Part shown: positions 1-9,405 of the stretch, piece by piece
How the letters are laid out: every line of letters begins with the position of its first letter
Position numbering within the stretch: position 1 is the stretch's first letter
Assembly (NCBI GenBank): GCA_003427395.1
Contig: BFEA01000335.1
Coordinates: 467,332 to 493,370 of the forward strand
Source: Chara braunii
Lineage: Eukaryota; Streptophyta; Charophyceae; Charales; Characeae
DNA length: 26,039 bases
Reading direction: 5' to 3'
The notes under the pieces: generated by a model
The model's database searches: none
What the model was told of the DNA's origin: nothing
What the model saw: the letters and a program-made list of their open reading frames with translations, nothing else
Made by a program: the position numbers and the translations under genes

Positions 1-34
<34 letters not shown>

Positions 35-177
35 CTCATTTTCGTTGAACAGTGAAAATAAATGCATGACTGTACCAAACTGTTTTGTCAGACTTTTACC
101 GACTCATCATGAGGTTTATCCCCAACAGTCTGGCCCGGATGCATTTGAGTGATGGGAAACGACATACACACACACAC

Positions 178-222
<45 letters not shown>

Positions 223-406
223 CTCAATCAATCAATCAATCAATCAATCAGTCAATCAATCAGTCAGCCAATCAATCCATCAATCAATCAATCCATCAAT
301 CAATCAATCCATCAATCAATCCATCCAACCATTGATTGATTGATTGATTGGTGTATTGATTGATTGGTGTATTGATTGATTGAATGAATGATTGATTGAT
401 TGATTG
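1..406. repeat. Composite microsatellite unit, copy 1
   Basis: The order is (TG)13 with a short CG tail, about 140 bp of unique core, (CA)n, (TC)n at 181-218, (CAAT)n at about 224-328, then the opposite phase (GATT)n at 331-406. The (TG)n and (CA)n tracts are complementary, and so are the (CAAT)n and (GATT)n tracts, so the unit could fold on itself. The same core returns at 490-620. Reading frames here are only translations of the repeat. Confidence 0.9.
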
Positions 407-435
407 AGCACTCACCAGTCCACCATGAAAGAGTT

Positions 436-616
436 GTGTATGTGTGTGTGTGTGTGGGTGGGTGGGTGTGTATGTGTGTGTGTGTGTGTGCTCATTTTCA
501 TTGAACGGTGAAAATAAATGCATGACTGTACCAGACCGTTTTGTCGGACTTTCATCGACTCATCAGGAGGTTGCTCGCGCTCATCTCCCTATCACACACA
601 CACACACACAGGAAAC

Positions 617-703
<87 letters not shown>

Positions 704-776
704 GCACAGTCTCTCTCTCTCTCTCTCTCCCTCTCTCTCTCTCTGAATCAATCAATCCGGAGTTAATCCGGAGTGA
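436..776. repeat. Composite microsatellite unit, copy 2
   Basis: Interrupted (TG)n at 436-490, then the same unique core as at 36-165 (shared words include AATAAATGCATGACTGTACC). It is followed by an uninterrupted (CA)n of about 41 units at 619-701, (TC)n at about 710-744, and the start of a new (AATC) tract. Copy 2 differs from copy 1 by point changes in the core and by tract lengths, as expected of a duplicated repeat unit with slippage. Confidence 0.88.
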
Positions 777-1415
777 ATCATTGCATCAATCAATCAATCA
801 ATCAATCAGTCAATCAATCAATCAGTCAATCAATCAATCAGTCAATCAATCAATTAACCAGTCAATCAATCAGTCAATGTACCAATCAATCAGTCAATCA
901 ACCATTCAAGTAGTCAATCAATCAGTCAGTCAATCAATCCATCAATCAATCAGTCAATCAACCATTCAAACAGTTGGGCACTCAATCAATGTCGTCAATC
1001 AATCACGTCGGGACTATCAACCCACCAAACCCATATCGAATCAATTAATCAATCAACGTGATCATGCAAACAATCCATAAATCACTCAATCTATCAATCA
1101 ATTAATCAATCAACCAAGCAATAAATGAAATAGTCAATCAATGAAGCAATTGACTCAAACAGTTGGTCAATCAATTATTCTGTCACTCAAGCCGTCACTC
1201 AGTCACTCCGTCAGTCGGTTAGTCGTGCAGGCTTTCAAGCAGTCATTAAGTCGGTAAGTCGTGCAGACTTTCAGTCGATCAATTAATCAATCAAGCACGC
1301 AAACAAGCAAATAATCAATCAGTCAATCAACCATTGAAACAGTTAGGTACTCAATCAATGTCGTCAATCAATCAATCAATCATGTCGGGACAATTGACCC
1401 ACCAAACCCATATCG

Positions 1416-1452
<37 letters not shown>

Positions 1453-1563
1453 GTAAGTCGTGCAGGCTTTCAGTCAATCAATCAATCAATCAATCAATAC
1501 ATCAAGCAAGCAAGCAAGCAAGCAAGCAATCAGTCAATCAACCATTCAAACAGCCGGGCACTT

Positions 1564-1610
<47 letters not shown>

Positions 1611-2040
1611 TACGTCGGGACAATCAACCGACCAAACCCATATCGAATCGATCAATCAATCAATGACATTGATCATGCAAACAATCCATGAATCACTCAA
1701 TCAATCAATCAATTAAGCAATCAACCAAGCAATCAATGAAATAGTCAATTAATAAAGCAGGTGACTCAAACAGTTGATCAATCAATTAATCGGTCACTCA
1801 AGCCGTCACTCAGTTAGTCGTGCAGGCTTTCAAACAGTCATTAAGTCGGTCAGTCTGTCACTGCAATGGATCTGAGTCAGGCGGTCGGTTTGTCAGTCAA
1901 TCAGTCATTCAGTTGGTCAGTCAGTCTCTCAATCAGTCAGTTGTCCAGTGCATCAGTCAGTTTGTTAGTTACTCAGTCTGTCAGGCAGTGACTCTGTCAG
2001 TCAGTTTGTCAGTCAGACCTGGTTGTGAGCGACTCGTTGA
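777..2040. repeat. (AATC)/(GTCA)-derived satellite with higher-order repeat
   Basis: Long degenerate (CAAT)n and (CAGT)n tracts are interspersed with unique words. The block around GTCGGGAC...CCAAACCCATATCGAATC occurs at about 1005, 1385 and 1614. A longer block containing ACTCAAGCCGTCACTCAGT, then GTCGTGCAGGCTTTCAA, occurs at about 1136-1255 and 1743-1850. The spacing of the outer copies is about 609 bp. No coding potential beyond the repeat is visible. Confidence 0.85.
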
Positions 2041-2640
2041 TTGAGTCTGTCTACCAACCCACCCACCCAAGCAACAACTCCTAACAGCTACCCCATAACC
2101 GCCGCACAGGCAACCACCCATCCACCCTACCAACCACCCAACCATCTAACCAAAAACCTAACGAACCAACCACCCAACGAACTACCCAACCAAGCAACGG
2201 CCCAACGAACCAGCCATCCAACAAACCAACCAACCAACCACCCAAACAACCTCCCAACCACCGTATCCAACCACTTCTGTCAGGCGGGCAGTTCTGTCAT
2301 TCCGTTGGTCAGTCAGCAATGATGGCAGTTAGCCAATAACTCTGACGGCCAGTTTTGTCAGTCTGTTCGTTAGTCGGTGATTATGGCAGTCAACCAATAT
2401 CCCTGACAGCTACTGCGGGGGGGGGGAGGTCAGACTGTCAGTCTGTCACTCAGTCAATGACTAACTTTGTGAGGCAGTAAGTTTTTCTGTCATTCGGTTT
2501 GTTACTGAGTCACTTCGTCAGTCGGTCTACCGGTTGGGTGAGCCAGTCACTACCTATCTCTGTCATTCATTCTATCACAATTTCAATCGTGCAGTCAATC
2601 ATGCAGACTGACCAACTGAATTACTGAATAACTGTCACGC
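2041..2640. repeat. Degenerate CCAA-rich then GTCA-rich satellite
   Basis: 2050-2270 is a degenerate AACC/CCAA repeat. 2280-2640 is a degenerate GTCAGT repeat, including an imperfect tandem of about 65-70 bp: ATGGCAGTTAGCCAATA at about 2321 and ATGGCAGTCAACCAATA at about 2383. A G10 run lies at about 2417-2426. No gene is supported. Confidence 0.7.
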
Positions 2641-2844
2641 CCACTGATCACGTTCGTCCAACCACACGTGCTGAATAGCAAGCTAAGGTATCAAACCGTA
2701 AATTGCAACCAGCCAAGCACGCATGCAATGAACAGACGAAGCAATGAAGGGAGCAAACAACAAAGCAAGCAACTAGGGATCGCGCCAAGCAACGAACCAA
2801 ACAACTAACCAACCACCCATGTCGCATTTCGCTTGCTTGTCGTA

Positions 2845-3035
2845 AGTCCTGTTTTGCAATTTGACAGCGAATCAGTGAAGGATAACTCTTTGAAGATTGT
2901 GCTATCAAACCTTATTGTATTGCAAGCGACGAACCAAAATAGCAGTGAATCAATGAAGGATAACTCTTTGCTGATTACAGGACTAAACGTTCTTGTTTTG
3001 CAATTTGGCAATTCATACGCTGGAGATTGTGCTAA
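2845..3035. repeat. Imperfect tandem duplication upstream of transposase remnant
   Basis: The word GAAGGATAACTCTTTG occurs twice (about 2876 and 2956), flanked each time by TTGCAATTTG and by GATTGTGCTA. The period is about 75-80 bp. It lies just upstream of the first transposase coding segment and may be subterminal or leader sequence of that element, but no terminal inverted repeat could be matched by eye. Confidence 0.6.
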
Positions 3036-3096
3036 CAACATCGTACCGCCTCCCACCCCCCACACGTACGGCGTGTGAGAGGACAACCCAACTTTC

Positions 3097-3450
3097 ATGG
3101 ATGACGCACCGGGCAGTTGCACTCCTTATAACGGGAGGTCAGCAGAACGGCCCCCTCCTTTGTCCACGCGTGACAACGCCACACCGATGTCAGCGCATGC
3201 TGGAGGGCGCGGGTTGGTGGGAGTATCCCCTTACACCAGTCCGGATGACATGCGATCAGCAAAGAGGCCTCGTGTTCTATCTCTTTCGCCTGCGGTCGTC
3301 GTCACTCCCGGTGGTGCGATTGTGCAGTCTCCGTTGCCACCCTTGTTGTCGTCTACCACACTCCTGTCGTATACTCCGATACATCCTTTATCGGATTTCG
3401 ATGTGTTGTGTTATCATGTGTTGTCATCACCATTTGCAGTTTGTGTCTAA
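3097..3450 (+). CDS. Probable N-terminal coding segment of the transposase gene
   Basis: An ATG-initiated frame of 117 residues. The first 100 or so are Ser/Pro/Arg-rich and disordered in character, with a basic KRPR patch at residues 56-59 that could act as a nuclear localisation signal. The last stretch is low in coding character and ends at a TAA. Coding-like sequence resumes in another frame at 3462, just after a pyrimidine-rich TGTCCTTGCAG. I infer either an intron ending at 3461 or a frameshift between about 3370 and 3461. I do not recognise a domain, and assignment to the transposase rests on position and orientation only. It could also be an independent small gene or spurious. Confidence 0.4.
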   Translation: MDDAPGSCTPYNGRSAERPPPLSTRDNATPMSAHAGGRGLVGVSPYTSPDDMRSAKRPRVLSLSPAVVVTPGGAIVQSPLPPLLSSTTLLSYTPIHPLSDFDVLCYHVLSSPFAVCV

Positions 3451-3461
3451 TGTCCTTGCAG

Positions 3462-3991
3462 CACCAACATGGACGCGTGCAGCACAACCATTTCTTCCGC
3501 CTCCAATTCTTGTTGGTCGCGATGGGTTGGACTCCATCCCCCTCGAGGAGTGTTCTCAGTCATCATCAACGGTGTTTGCAAGTGGAGGGTCCACGCTGCG
3601 GCGTGACGGAGGTGGTCCAAGTACAGCCCCACGAGTCTCACGATCGTATGTCGCATCAGTTCATGGGCAGGGGGGTGTATTGGATGACATATGTCGTGCC
3701 TCTGGCGGGGACATACGTGACCGTGGTTCCGACCGTCACCTCTTCGTCTCTCAGTCGGAAGGGGATGACATCGTACGTGAGAGCGGAGATAGGGACGAAG
3801 GTTGTGCTCCTGACGCACAACGTCGTGGTGCGGGCCTTTCAGAGCAGTCTGGCGGGTCTTTCGGCCTGTTGGGTTCGCAGTCTTCCGGTTCTACCAAGTA
3901 CATTCATTTGTTCCTGACTTCCGCTTGCAAGCGGAGAGTTTGTAAGTTACAATCAGCGATGAAAGAAGTGAGCGAAAGTCAGGGGTCATGA
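3462..3991 (+). CDS. Low-complexity coding segment upstream of the transposase core
   Basis: The open frame (part of a longer frame from 2993) is rich in Ser, Gly, Asp and Arg, and ends CKRRVCK...SQGS. It begins at a good splice-acceptor-like TGTCCTTGCAG and contains a consensus-like donor GTAAGT at 3942. Its stop overlaps the ATG of the next frame in the form ATGA at 3988-3991. An intron 3942-3982 would fuse it in frame to the transposase core, but at 41 bp it is short, so a plain frameshift is equally possible. No catalytic motif is present. It would be a disordered linker of the transposase if joined. Confidence 0.35.
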
Positions 3992-4830
3992 GCGATGTTA
4001 TTGACCGGTTGATGCACTGGTCATTGCCTGCTATCCGGTCAGAGTTCGGGCATGATGTGACATCGAGGATCGCGGCAACACTGCCGCCTGGCAGTCGTGC
4101 TGAGGTGTTCCGTCTCGGAGGAGGAGGGGATGATTCGACGGCAGATGCAGATGATTATGGCGAACCTGAGGGTGTGGGGAGCCGTGGAGGCAATGGCGGG
4201 TCATTTTGTGGGTCGGATGATCCACTTCCACGTTGGGGGCATGCGTCACAGCATGGCCGTAGATCACGCGGGCGGCCACCGGCCTGTGGCAGGTCGCGTT
4301 CGCAGTTTGATTATGTGCGGCTCAATGGTGCCCTGCAAAGCGAACCTTATCATGATCGGTCAGATGTGTTGAAAACAACGCGTCGCTGGAAAGGCCTGAA
4401 AGCGCCTGATATCGTGTTCGTGAAGCCAGTGAAGCTTCTGCAATTGCTCGGGTTGTTCGATTTGTGTTGCCCACGCCACGGGGGCGGGTGTCGTGTGGAT
4501 GTGTCCTGTGTCGGTTATCCGGGGCAGATTTGTCGCATTCCATTTGCTTATCGTAAAACCTGTCGTTGGACGTGGCACAATGCACTGATCACGGGAACTG
4601 TGCACTCCTGCAGACTTCATGAGCATTTGTTCTATGCGTCCGTCACTGCGGGTATGACATATACCGTTCTCAACAACTTCTGCATCGTGCTTGGGGTGAC
4701 ACCTGTGCATAAGCCCACTTTTTACAGTAACATACGCGGTGAGGCAAATGTGCGAGAGGGTTGGAATGCAAAGGTCGTCAGGCAGGGCGTGCGATACTGC
4801 GACTTGGACATAGACACGGTTATGCGATAA
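3988..4830 (+). pseudogene. Transposase remnant, Cys-rich N-terminal region
   Basis: 280 residues. After an acidic, Gly-rich start (residues 40-75), the part from about residue 135 has the layout of the N-terminal region of a group of eukaryotic DDE transposases. A KAPDIVFVKP lead is followed by cysteines at 160, 161, 168, 174, 182 and 192, which may bind zinc. H206 and C208 follow, then a conserved FYASVTAGMTYTVLNNFC block and GVTPVHKPTFYSNIRG near 236-251. In relatives this block stands just before the catalytic core. Here the frame meets TAA at 4828-4830, but the same frame continues into the first catalytic motif 24 bases later. It is therefore either a nonsense mutation or a reassigned codon. 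I recognise the family by layout, recalled without a search, and cannot name it with confidence. Confidence 0.65.
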
Positions 4831-5286
4831 GGGAAACCAGTCACTTTGATAGTTGACGGTCGCTACGACTCGGTCAGGTCTGCACAACATTGCACTATTA
4901 CCACGATTGAGTATGATACTCGTCTTGTGGTGGGTGTTCATACTCTTCGTCCAAAGACGGAGGGAAAGGCATAAAACCAACTTGAAGTTTCTACTGTTGT
5001 GCGCCTGTTGAGAGACTTGCTTTCGAGGGGGTTGCAGTTCAGGACTGTTGTCTCCGACGATTGTGCTGCATTGGGTCTGCAGTTGGAGCACCTCGGTATT
5101 GAATGGCAGAAGGATCGCCATCATAAGGTGAAAAACATTCGCAAGGCACTGAGAAAAACCTTGACACTGAAGGTGGCAAAAAAATTGAATAACCCTCATC
5201 AGTGCGTCTCCGAATCTCAGCTTATGCAGTTCATGAGAAGGAGTTGTTGGATGCTTTGTCAGACCGTTTTGGACCAGGGTGTTTGA
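4831..5286 (+). pseudogene. Transposase remnant, first part of DDE catalytic core
   Basis: This continues the preceding frame without a shift. VDGRYDS (Asp codons at 4855 and 4867) corresponds to the family's first acidic motif. VVSDDCAAL (Asp at 5056 and 5059) is the second. DRHHKVKNIRKALRK (His at 5119 and 5122) matches the H-x-K stretch that follows it in relatives. A second in-frame TAA stands at 4972-4974, between TEGKA and NQLE. After an A7 run at 5178-5184 the frame loses sense and ends at TGA 5284-5286, while the frame starting near 5202 takes over. DNA cleavage and strand transfer would be the role of the intact protein, in the nucleus. As read with the standard code this copy is dead. 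Confidence 0.7.
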
Positions 5287-6245
5287 CGCTCAAAGAAGAA
5301 CGATTGAAGAAAAGCGACTTCGTCGCTGTTGGGTTGAGCAAAATGTACCCGTACGGCACGACGACGAACGAGCAGTCCTTGCTCGTGGATCCAGACGGTG
5401 TGACTGAGTTCCATGTGCATAAGGTGGGACATTGGTTTCTTGGTGCTGCTGAGCTTTGCAGAGATGAGGGCGGCGACTCTGTAACTCTGCACAATGATAC
5501 CATGATGATCGTCGAGCATTGGGCAGGGGACCACTTGAGGTGCGTTGGGAACAGAGAGCTTTTATGCGCAAGGGGTGGTGACCCATGTCGATTGCCTCTG
5601 TACACGCGCAACGAGCCTGTGCATGACATCATTCGGCAGACGTTGGGCAGGTATTGCAGCACGACCGCTTGTTCGTACTACACGGAGTTTCGTCACACGT
5701 CGACGGTTGAGACCTTCCAGGGCACGATCATCATTTACGCGAAGAAGGCCTTGCACTTCGAGAAGTCGTATGAGCCGCGTTTGGCGATTGCAATCATTCG
5801 ATGGAACACTCATGCATGGCAGGATCCCGTGGAGTATCGTGCCCGCATGCCTTCTGGGACTTCTATTCGTCCAAGGCCGAGCTACTACCGTCACAATCAC
5901 CCACCTCAAGACTCATGGGTGGATCGGCTGTCGACGTTCATCTTCGGTTGGCATGGCGTTTCTGATTGGGCTCAACGCCTTCTCGAGTACGACGATTGTG
6001 ATGTGGTTGGCGAGGTTGGGTCGTCGACGCCTCCTCTGCCTCGCAATTTTTTTTGCAGAGGCGAGGAGACCATTGGCCGTGACGAGAACGACGTTGATTC
6101 AGGTGCGGATCTCGACGTTGTGGGAGGTAACAATGTTTTTATCATTGGCGTCGGGGATCAGTTACCTGGACCAGCAAATGCCGTGTCCGATCGATCGTGT
6201 TATTCTCTCTCTTACGCAGATGATGTCGAGTTGGTCGATGATTGA
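5202..6245 (+). pseudogene. Transposase remnant, C-terminal part with catalytic-type Glu
   Basis: A 347-residue open frame. HWAGDHLRC at residues 106-114, PVHDIIRQTL at 139-148 and the key block FRHTSTVETF at 163-172 match the end of the same transposase family, where an FRHT/FCHT...E block supplies the third acidic residue (here Glu170, codon 5709-5711). AKKALHFEKSYEPRLAIAIIRWN follows, also typical of the family. The tail beyond about residue 225 is acidic and unaligned. The track's start is a GTG inside the gene, not a real initiation site. The region is the downstream piece of the gene starting upstream, displaced by one frame near 5178-5202. Confidence 0.7.
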
Positions 6246-7100
6246 GATTGTGTTATGTCGTAGTCTTTTGTACATGCGACTTTAACATTTATTGGCTTTC
6301 GAGGTGGACGTGCTGATGCTCACTGTCTTTATGATCTACTTTATTTCATTGTGTGACCTCATTTCACATTCTTGTCGTCTTTTTTTTTTGTCCTCATGCG
6401 GTTGTATGTTCTCACATCGTATGTATATATGTATATGCGAGGAGCATGGATGCTCGTCAGTTATAAAAGTGTATTAGGAAACATGTATGTAACACATATC
6501 TCAAAAATAGCATTGTCCCACACCAAACATAATGGAATATGCGCATATAACCTTTCAAAGCAATTCAATGATCACAACCATATTGAAGATAGAAATTTGT
6601 AAGCTTACAATTATATAGGGTCCGACAACATTACATGAAGGGCTAAGCGTCCTCCAAGACTTTCTTCACTGGTGTTCACTGGCGCCAGCAACCAATAATG
6701 AAATGTAGTGTTAAACTTGTAAATCCACTATAACCCTGTTCTCTCTCTCTATGTCTTCCTCCTTCTCTTCTCGTCAGTCTATGTCTGCTCTCACTGACCA
6801 GAGTCCCCTCGCGCGCGTAATCCCTAACATGAGGATTTATTTTGAACAGTATTCATTGGTTCTACATACTAGGTAACAGTAGTACTAGTGGCAAATGGCG
6901 TTGCCGCAGCTATGGCTGCCCCGTCACCCAGCCAGCGTCTTTCTTCATTGCTCTTAGCGCAATTCTCAAGTGTGGCGCAACTCACCCACGGCTTCTCAAG
7001 TGTGGTCCTTATTGTGACTTTGGAAAATGCCTGCTTTGTATTTATTGTCGTTCAAAAAATTTTAAAAAAAAATATTTCCCCGATAATGCGGCGCAAGGGC
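6246..7100. other. AT-rich flank, no supported gene
   Basis: The sequence after the transposase stop is AT-rich, with short T- and A-runs (T9 near 6379-6387, an A9 run near 7062). A plus-strand frame with an ATG at 6912 is open to 7271 and begins AAPSPSQRL with a hydrophobic stretch, but it runs antisense to a more convincing minus-strand frame after 7100. I do not call it. No terminal inverted repeat of the transposon was found here by eye. Confidence 0.4.
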
Positions 7101-7102
7101 TA

Positions 7103-7559
7103 TCACCCTGTAATTATCGTCATGCACGACGACGAGGATACGCATTCTCCGACGGATCGGAATTCTATAACCGAAAACCTCTCGGGTTGTTGTCTGGCCA
7201 TCGTTCCCGCATCGTCATCTCGAACTCGTTCGACAATTCTAGCGAAATCGAACAAAGTCACACCTGCGTGAGAATGTAACATACCCATTGAATCGATTTG
7301 CTTTTGGTATTATATCTTGACGGTCGACAAGGAGGTTCATACACTCCTGTAATTCATCCTCCAAACCAACAAAAATCACAGCCTGATCCAACAACGCAGC
7401 AGTTGCGGGCCAACAACTTCTAATCTTTTCGACAATCAAATTATCATCCCTGAAAGGGTCGATGACAGTCCCGTCACCGTAAACGACAATATCGGCTCAC
7501 ACACCAGCCAAAAGTCTCCGACGGTCCATCACAATCACAGTGGAGGGTAACACGTTCCG
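7103..7559 (-). pseudogene. Decayed coding sequence, unrecognised
   Basis: On the minus strand a frame is coding-like from 7559 down to 7239, interrupted by one TGA at 7499-7497. After it comes DIVVYGDGTVIDPF, then a helical-looking stretch with WPATAALLDQAVIFVGLEDEL. Near 7285 the sense moves to another frame, which continues with VTLFDFARIVERVRDDD and ends at 7103. Residue composition is balanced and there is no low-complexity bias, unlike the neighbouring repeats. Further upstream (about 7600) another frame reads SSDIVILCIDILGNG. The pieces suggest one gene with at least two frame changes and a CGA-to-TGA type nonsense change. I do not recognise the family. A short intron cannot be excluded. 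Confidence 0.4.
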
Positions 7560-7747
7560 TTACCAAGGATGTCGATGCACAAGATGACGATATCGGACGA
7601 AATGTCAGCAAATTAAAATGTAACACAAACTTAGGTAACTTATCCACAGAGAGGCAGTAATGCAGAAAAAATATAACTTTTGAACACATTGAATAATTTG
7701 TGAAGTTCATCATGTTTTTCTGTTGCATCAACGTAACATATAAAATT

Positions 7748-7779
7748 GATCGATCAATCAATCAATCAATCAAGATTGA

Positions 7780-7810
<31 letters not shown>

Positions 7811-7860
7811 ATTGGTTGGTTTGTTGGTTGATTGATTGATTGATTGATGGATTGATTGAA
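7748..7860. repeat. (CAAT)n / (TTGC)n / (TTGA)n microsatellite
   Basis: (CAAT)n at about 7752-7772 is followed by (TTGC)7 and (TTGA)n. The two sides are partly complementary, so the stretch could fold. It uses the same tetranucleotide as the satellite at 224-2040, on the other side of the transposase remnant. Confidence 0.85.
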
Positions 7861-7869
7861 GAGAGAGTC

Positions 7870-8860
7870 TTTTGTTTTATTTCTAAGGGAGGATTTCTGG
7901 TATAAGGTTAAACATTGTTTTTAAGCTGAATGATTTAGCCTGAGAACCACTCACATAAGTATAAACTGAGTATAACAAAAGATATGTTATTTATACTTGC
8001 ATGTGAACCGACAGTTGAGCATTGTTTCTAAGTTGAATGGTCCAACGCTAAGTCATATCACTACGAAGAGAAAGGAAGCCACATAATATAATTGGAAGTA
8101 ATTTGGGCAAGCTGGACATTGTTTCTAAGCTGAATGGCTCAGTCCCCTGCCTATATTTTTATTTCTTTTGAGAACCAAGTTAGAAAGTATTAAACTTTGG
8201 ATCTTAGACAGTTCAGGGTGACTAAACATTGTTCCTAAGCAGAATGGTATAGTCATATGACGAAAGAAGATAAAATTAGTTATGCAACATGTTCGTGTAT
8301 ATCCTAAGGTATGTTAGACATTGTTTGTACGCAGAATGGTCTAGCACCATGCCATATGTAAGCTGGATATAAAGGATAAATCATGTAAAAAGTTTCATGA
8401 CCTATTTATGAGGATTTGACTTGGGGTTGATGAGAGTACTTACCTTTGTGGTTTGGCCTTGCATGTGGCTGAGTGAGATCACTACTTAGTCTGAGTTTCA
8501 ATTTAATAGGTAGTTGCTTTAGAGGCTCGCCACGTGCTAGAACAATAAGAGTTAGTTCAATTTTTACATTTTCTTAGCTAACTTTATTTTACTTAGGTCA
8601 ATTTTCGCGTTTTCTAAGATCATTTTTTATACTTGGCTTTGTATAAATCTTGGTAAGCTAGTTTCTCTACGGGAAGCGCTATCGAAATTTTTTGCAAATC
8701 CAAGGAGTTAGTCAAATTTTGACTTTTCAAAGTTTTACTTGTCTAAATTTTATATATGGCTTAGTAAAAATCTGGAAAGTCTTATTTTCTAAAGCGAGTG
8801 CTAACCAAATTTTTGCTAATTCAAGAAGTTAAATAATATTTGACTTTGGAAAGTCTTGAG
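7870..8860 (-). repeat. Arm A, inverted copy
   Basis: Read on the minus strand this stretch aligns over its length with 14960-16015 on the plus strand. Clear anchors are 8407-8470 with 15430-15485 (TGAGGATTTGACTTGGGGTT versus its complement) and the CACGTGCTAGA word at 8531 with 15349. The alignment breaks near 8850, where a 67-bp tandem repeat begins. No coding frame is present. The content is AT-rich, with five copies of the 20-base hairpin motif in its first 450 bp. Confidence 0.85.
7906..8353 (-). repeat. Hairpin-motif array, left cluster (five copies)
   Basis: The cores (minus strand, consensus CATTCAGCTTAGAAACAATG) lie at 7913-7932, 8020-8039, 8117-8136, 8227-8246 and 8319-8338, spaced about 92-110 bp. 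The flanks pair locally with different sequence each time: GGTTAAA/TTTAGCC (7906/7934, one G-U), GTTG/CAAC (8014/8043), GCTGG/TCAGT with two G-U (8111/8139), GACTA/TAGTC (8220/8250), TGTTAGA/TCTAGCA with one G-U (8312/8340). Function unknown. Confidence 0.8.
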
Positions 8861-8985
8861 CGACGCCTATCCGGTTTCCGCGTCGGAAGGTTATGGGATG
8901 GATACAAAAGAGACTAAGAGTCTCGAGCAACGCCTATCTGATTTCCGAGTCGGAAGGTTATGGAATGGATACAAAAGGGACTAGG
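8852..8985. repeat. 67-bp tandem duplication
   Basis: Two units, 8852-8918 and 8919-8985, share CGCCTATC, GTCGGAAGGTTATGG and ATGGATACAAAAG and differ at about ten positions. The repeat sits exactly where homology with the other A arm stops, so it may mark the junction of the rearrangement. 8990-9110 after it is T/G-rich and shows nothing else. Confidence 0.8.
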
Positions 8986-9146
8986 AGTGTTGTTGTGTTG
9001 TTTGTTTTGTGTCGTTCTATGGTGTGTGTGTTCTATTTTTATGTTTTAAGTTTGGTGTAACGCGTTCAATCTATCCTTAAATCATTCAAAGCATGAAGTT
9101 GGATTTTTCAGCCCAACTTCAATCAGAAACCCCAAAGAAAACAGAC

Positions 9147-9315
9147 GGACCAAGCCATTCACTTAGAAACAATATGTGGTCCCAATGATCAACTAGACAA
9201 ACCCTCAAAATTAAACACAGCAATGAGACTATTCTGCTTAGAAACAATGTCTGACCCTTCAGAAAACAGCCAATTAAACATAGCCATGGGCCATTCAGCT
9301 TGGAAACAATGCTCA
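9147..9315 (+). repeat. Hairpin-motif array, three plus-strand copies
   Basis: The cores are at about 9156-9174 (one base short, AATATG end), 9230-9249 and 9292-9311. Their flanks pair as GGACCA/TGGTCC (9147/9177, perfect), AGAC/GTCT (9226/9249) and TGGGC/GCTCA (9287/9311, one G-U). Orientation is opposite to the five copies to the left. The last two copies belong to unit B and match those at 16074 and 16136. Confidence 0.78.
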
Positions 9316-9399
9316 GTCCTTGGCTGACCCGGTCAAACGCATGCAAACTATCTTTCTCCCACCTTCCCTTGTTCATCCCTTAATCTGCTTTCAATCAAA

Positions 9400-9405
9400 A
9401 ATAAA
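9400..9405 (+). promoter_or_regulatory. AATAAA, conserved between both B copies
   Basis: A canonical polyadenylation hexamer lies in an otherwise alignable stretch and is kept in the right copy at 16244-16249. It lies about 90 bp (in both copies) after the last hairpin-motif core, so a transcript crossing the array could be processed here. This use is inference. Confidence 0.3.

Noticed and set aside
85-1666. Open frames of 60-180 codons reading NQSINQSI, SLSLSL or HTHTHT
   Set aside because: They are direct translations of (AATC)n, (TC)n and (CA)n in every frame and have no other content.
2993-3460. First part of the 332-residue frame as a real protein
   Set aside because: Up to 3460 the frame is Cys/Arg-rich and overlaps the better-looking frame from 3097. 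Only the part after 3461 has coding character.
6205-6245. YADD near the end of the transposase frame and YVDD near 24760 as reverse-transcriptase active sites
   Set aside because: Neither has the upstream catalytic Asp motif or the fingers and palm context. They stand near the ends of frames and are four-residue coincidences.
5545-6285. 246-residue plus-strand frame overlapping the transposase C-terminus
   Set aside because: It is the shadow of the frame carrying HWAGDH and FRHTSTVETF and is Arg/Ser-rich.
7906-8353. CRISPR array
   Set aside because: Repeats are about 20 bases with 80-90 base spacers of related sequence, and the DNA is eukaryotic. Spacing and the aligned arm elsewhere exclude it.
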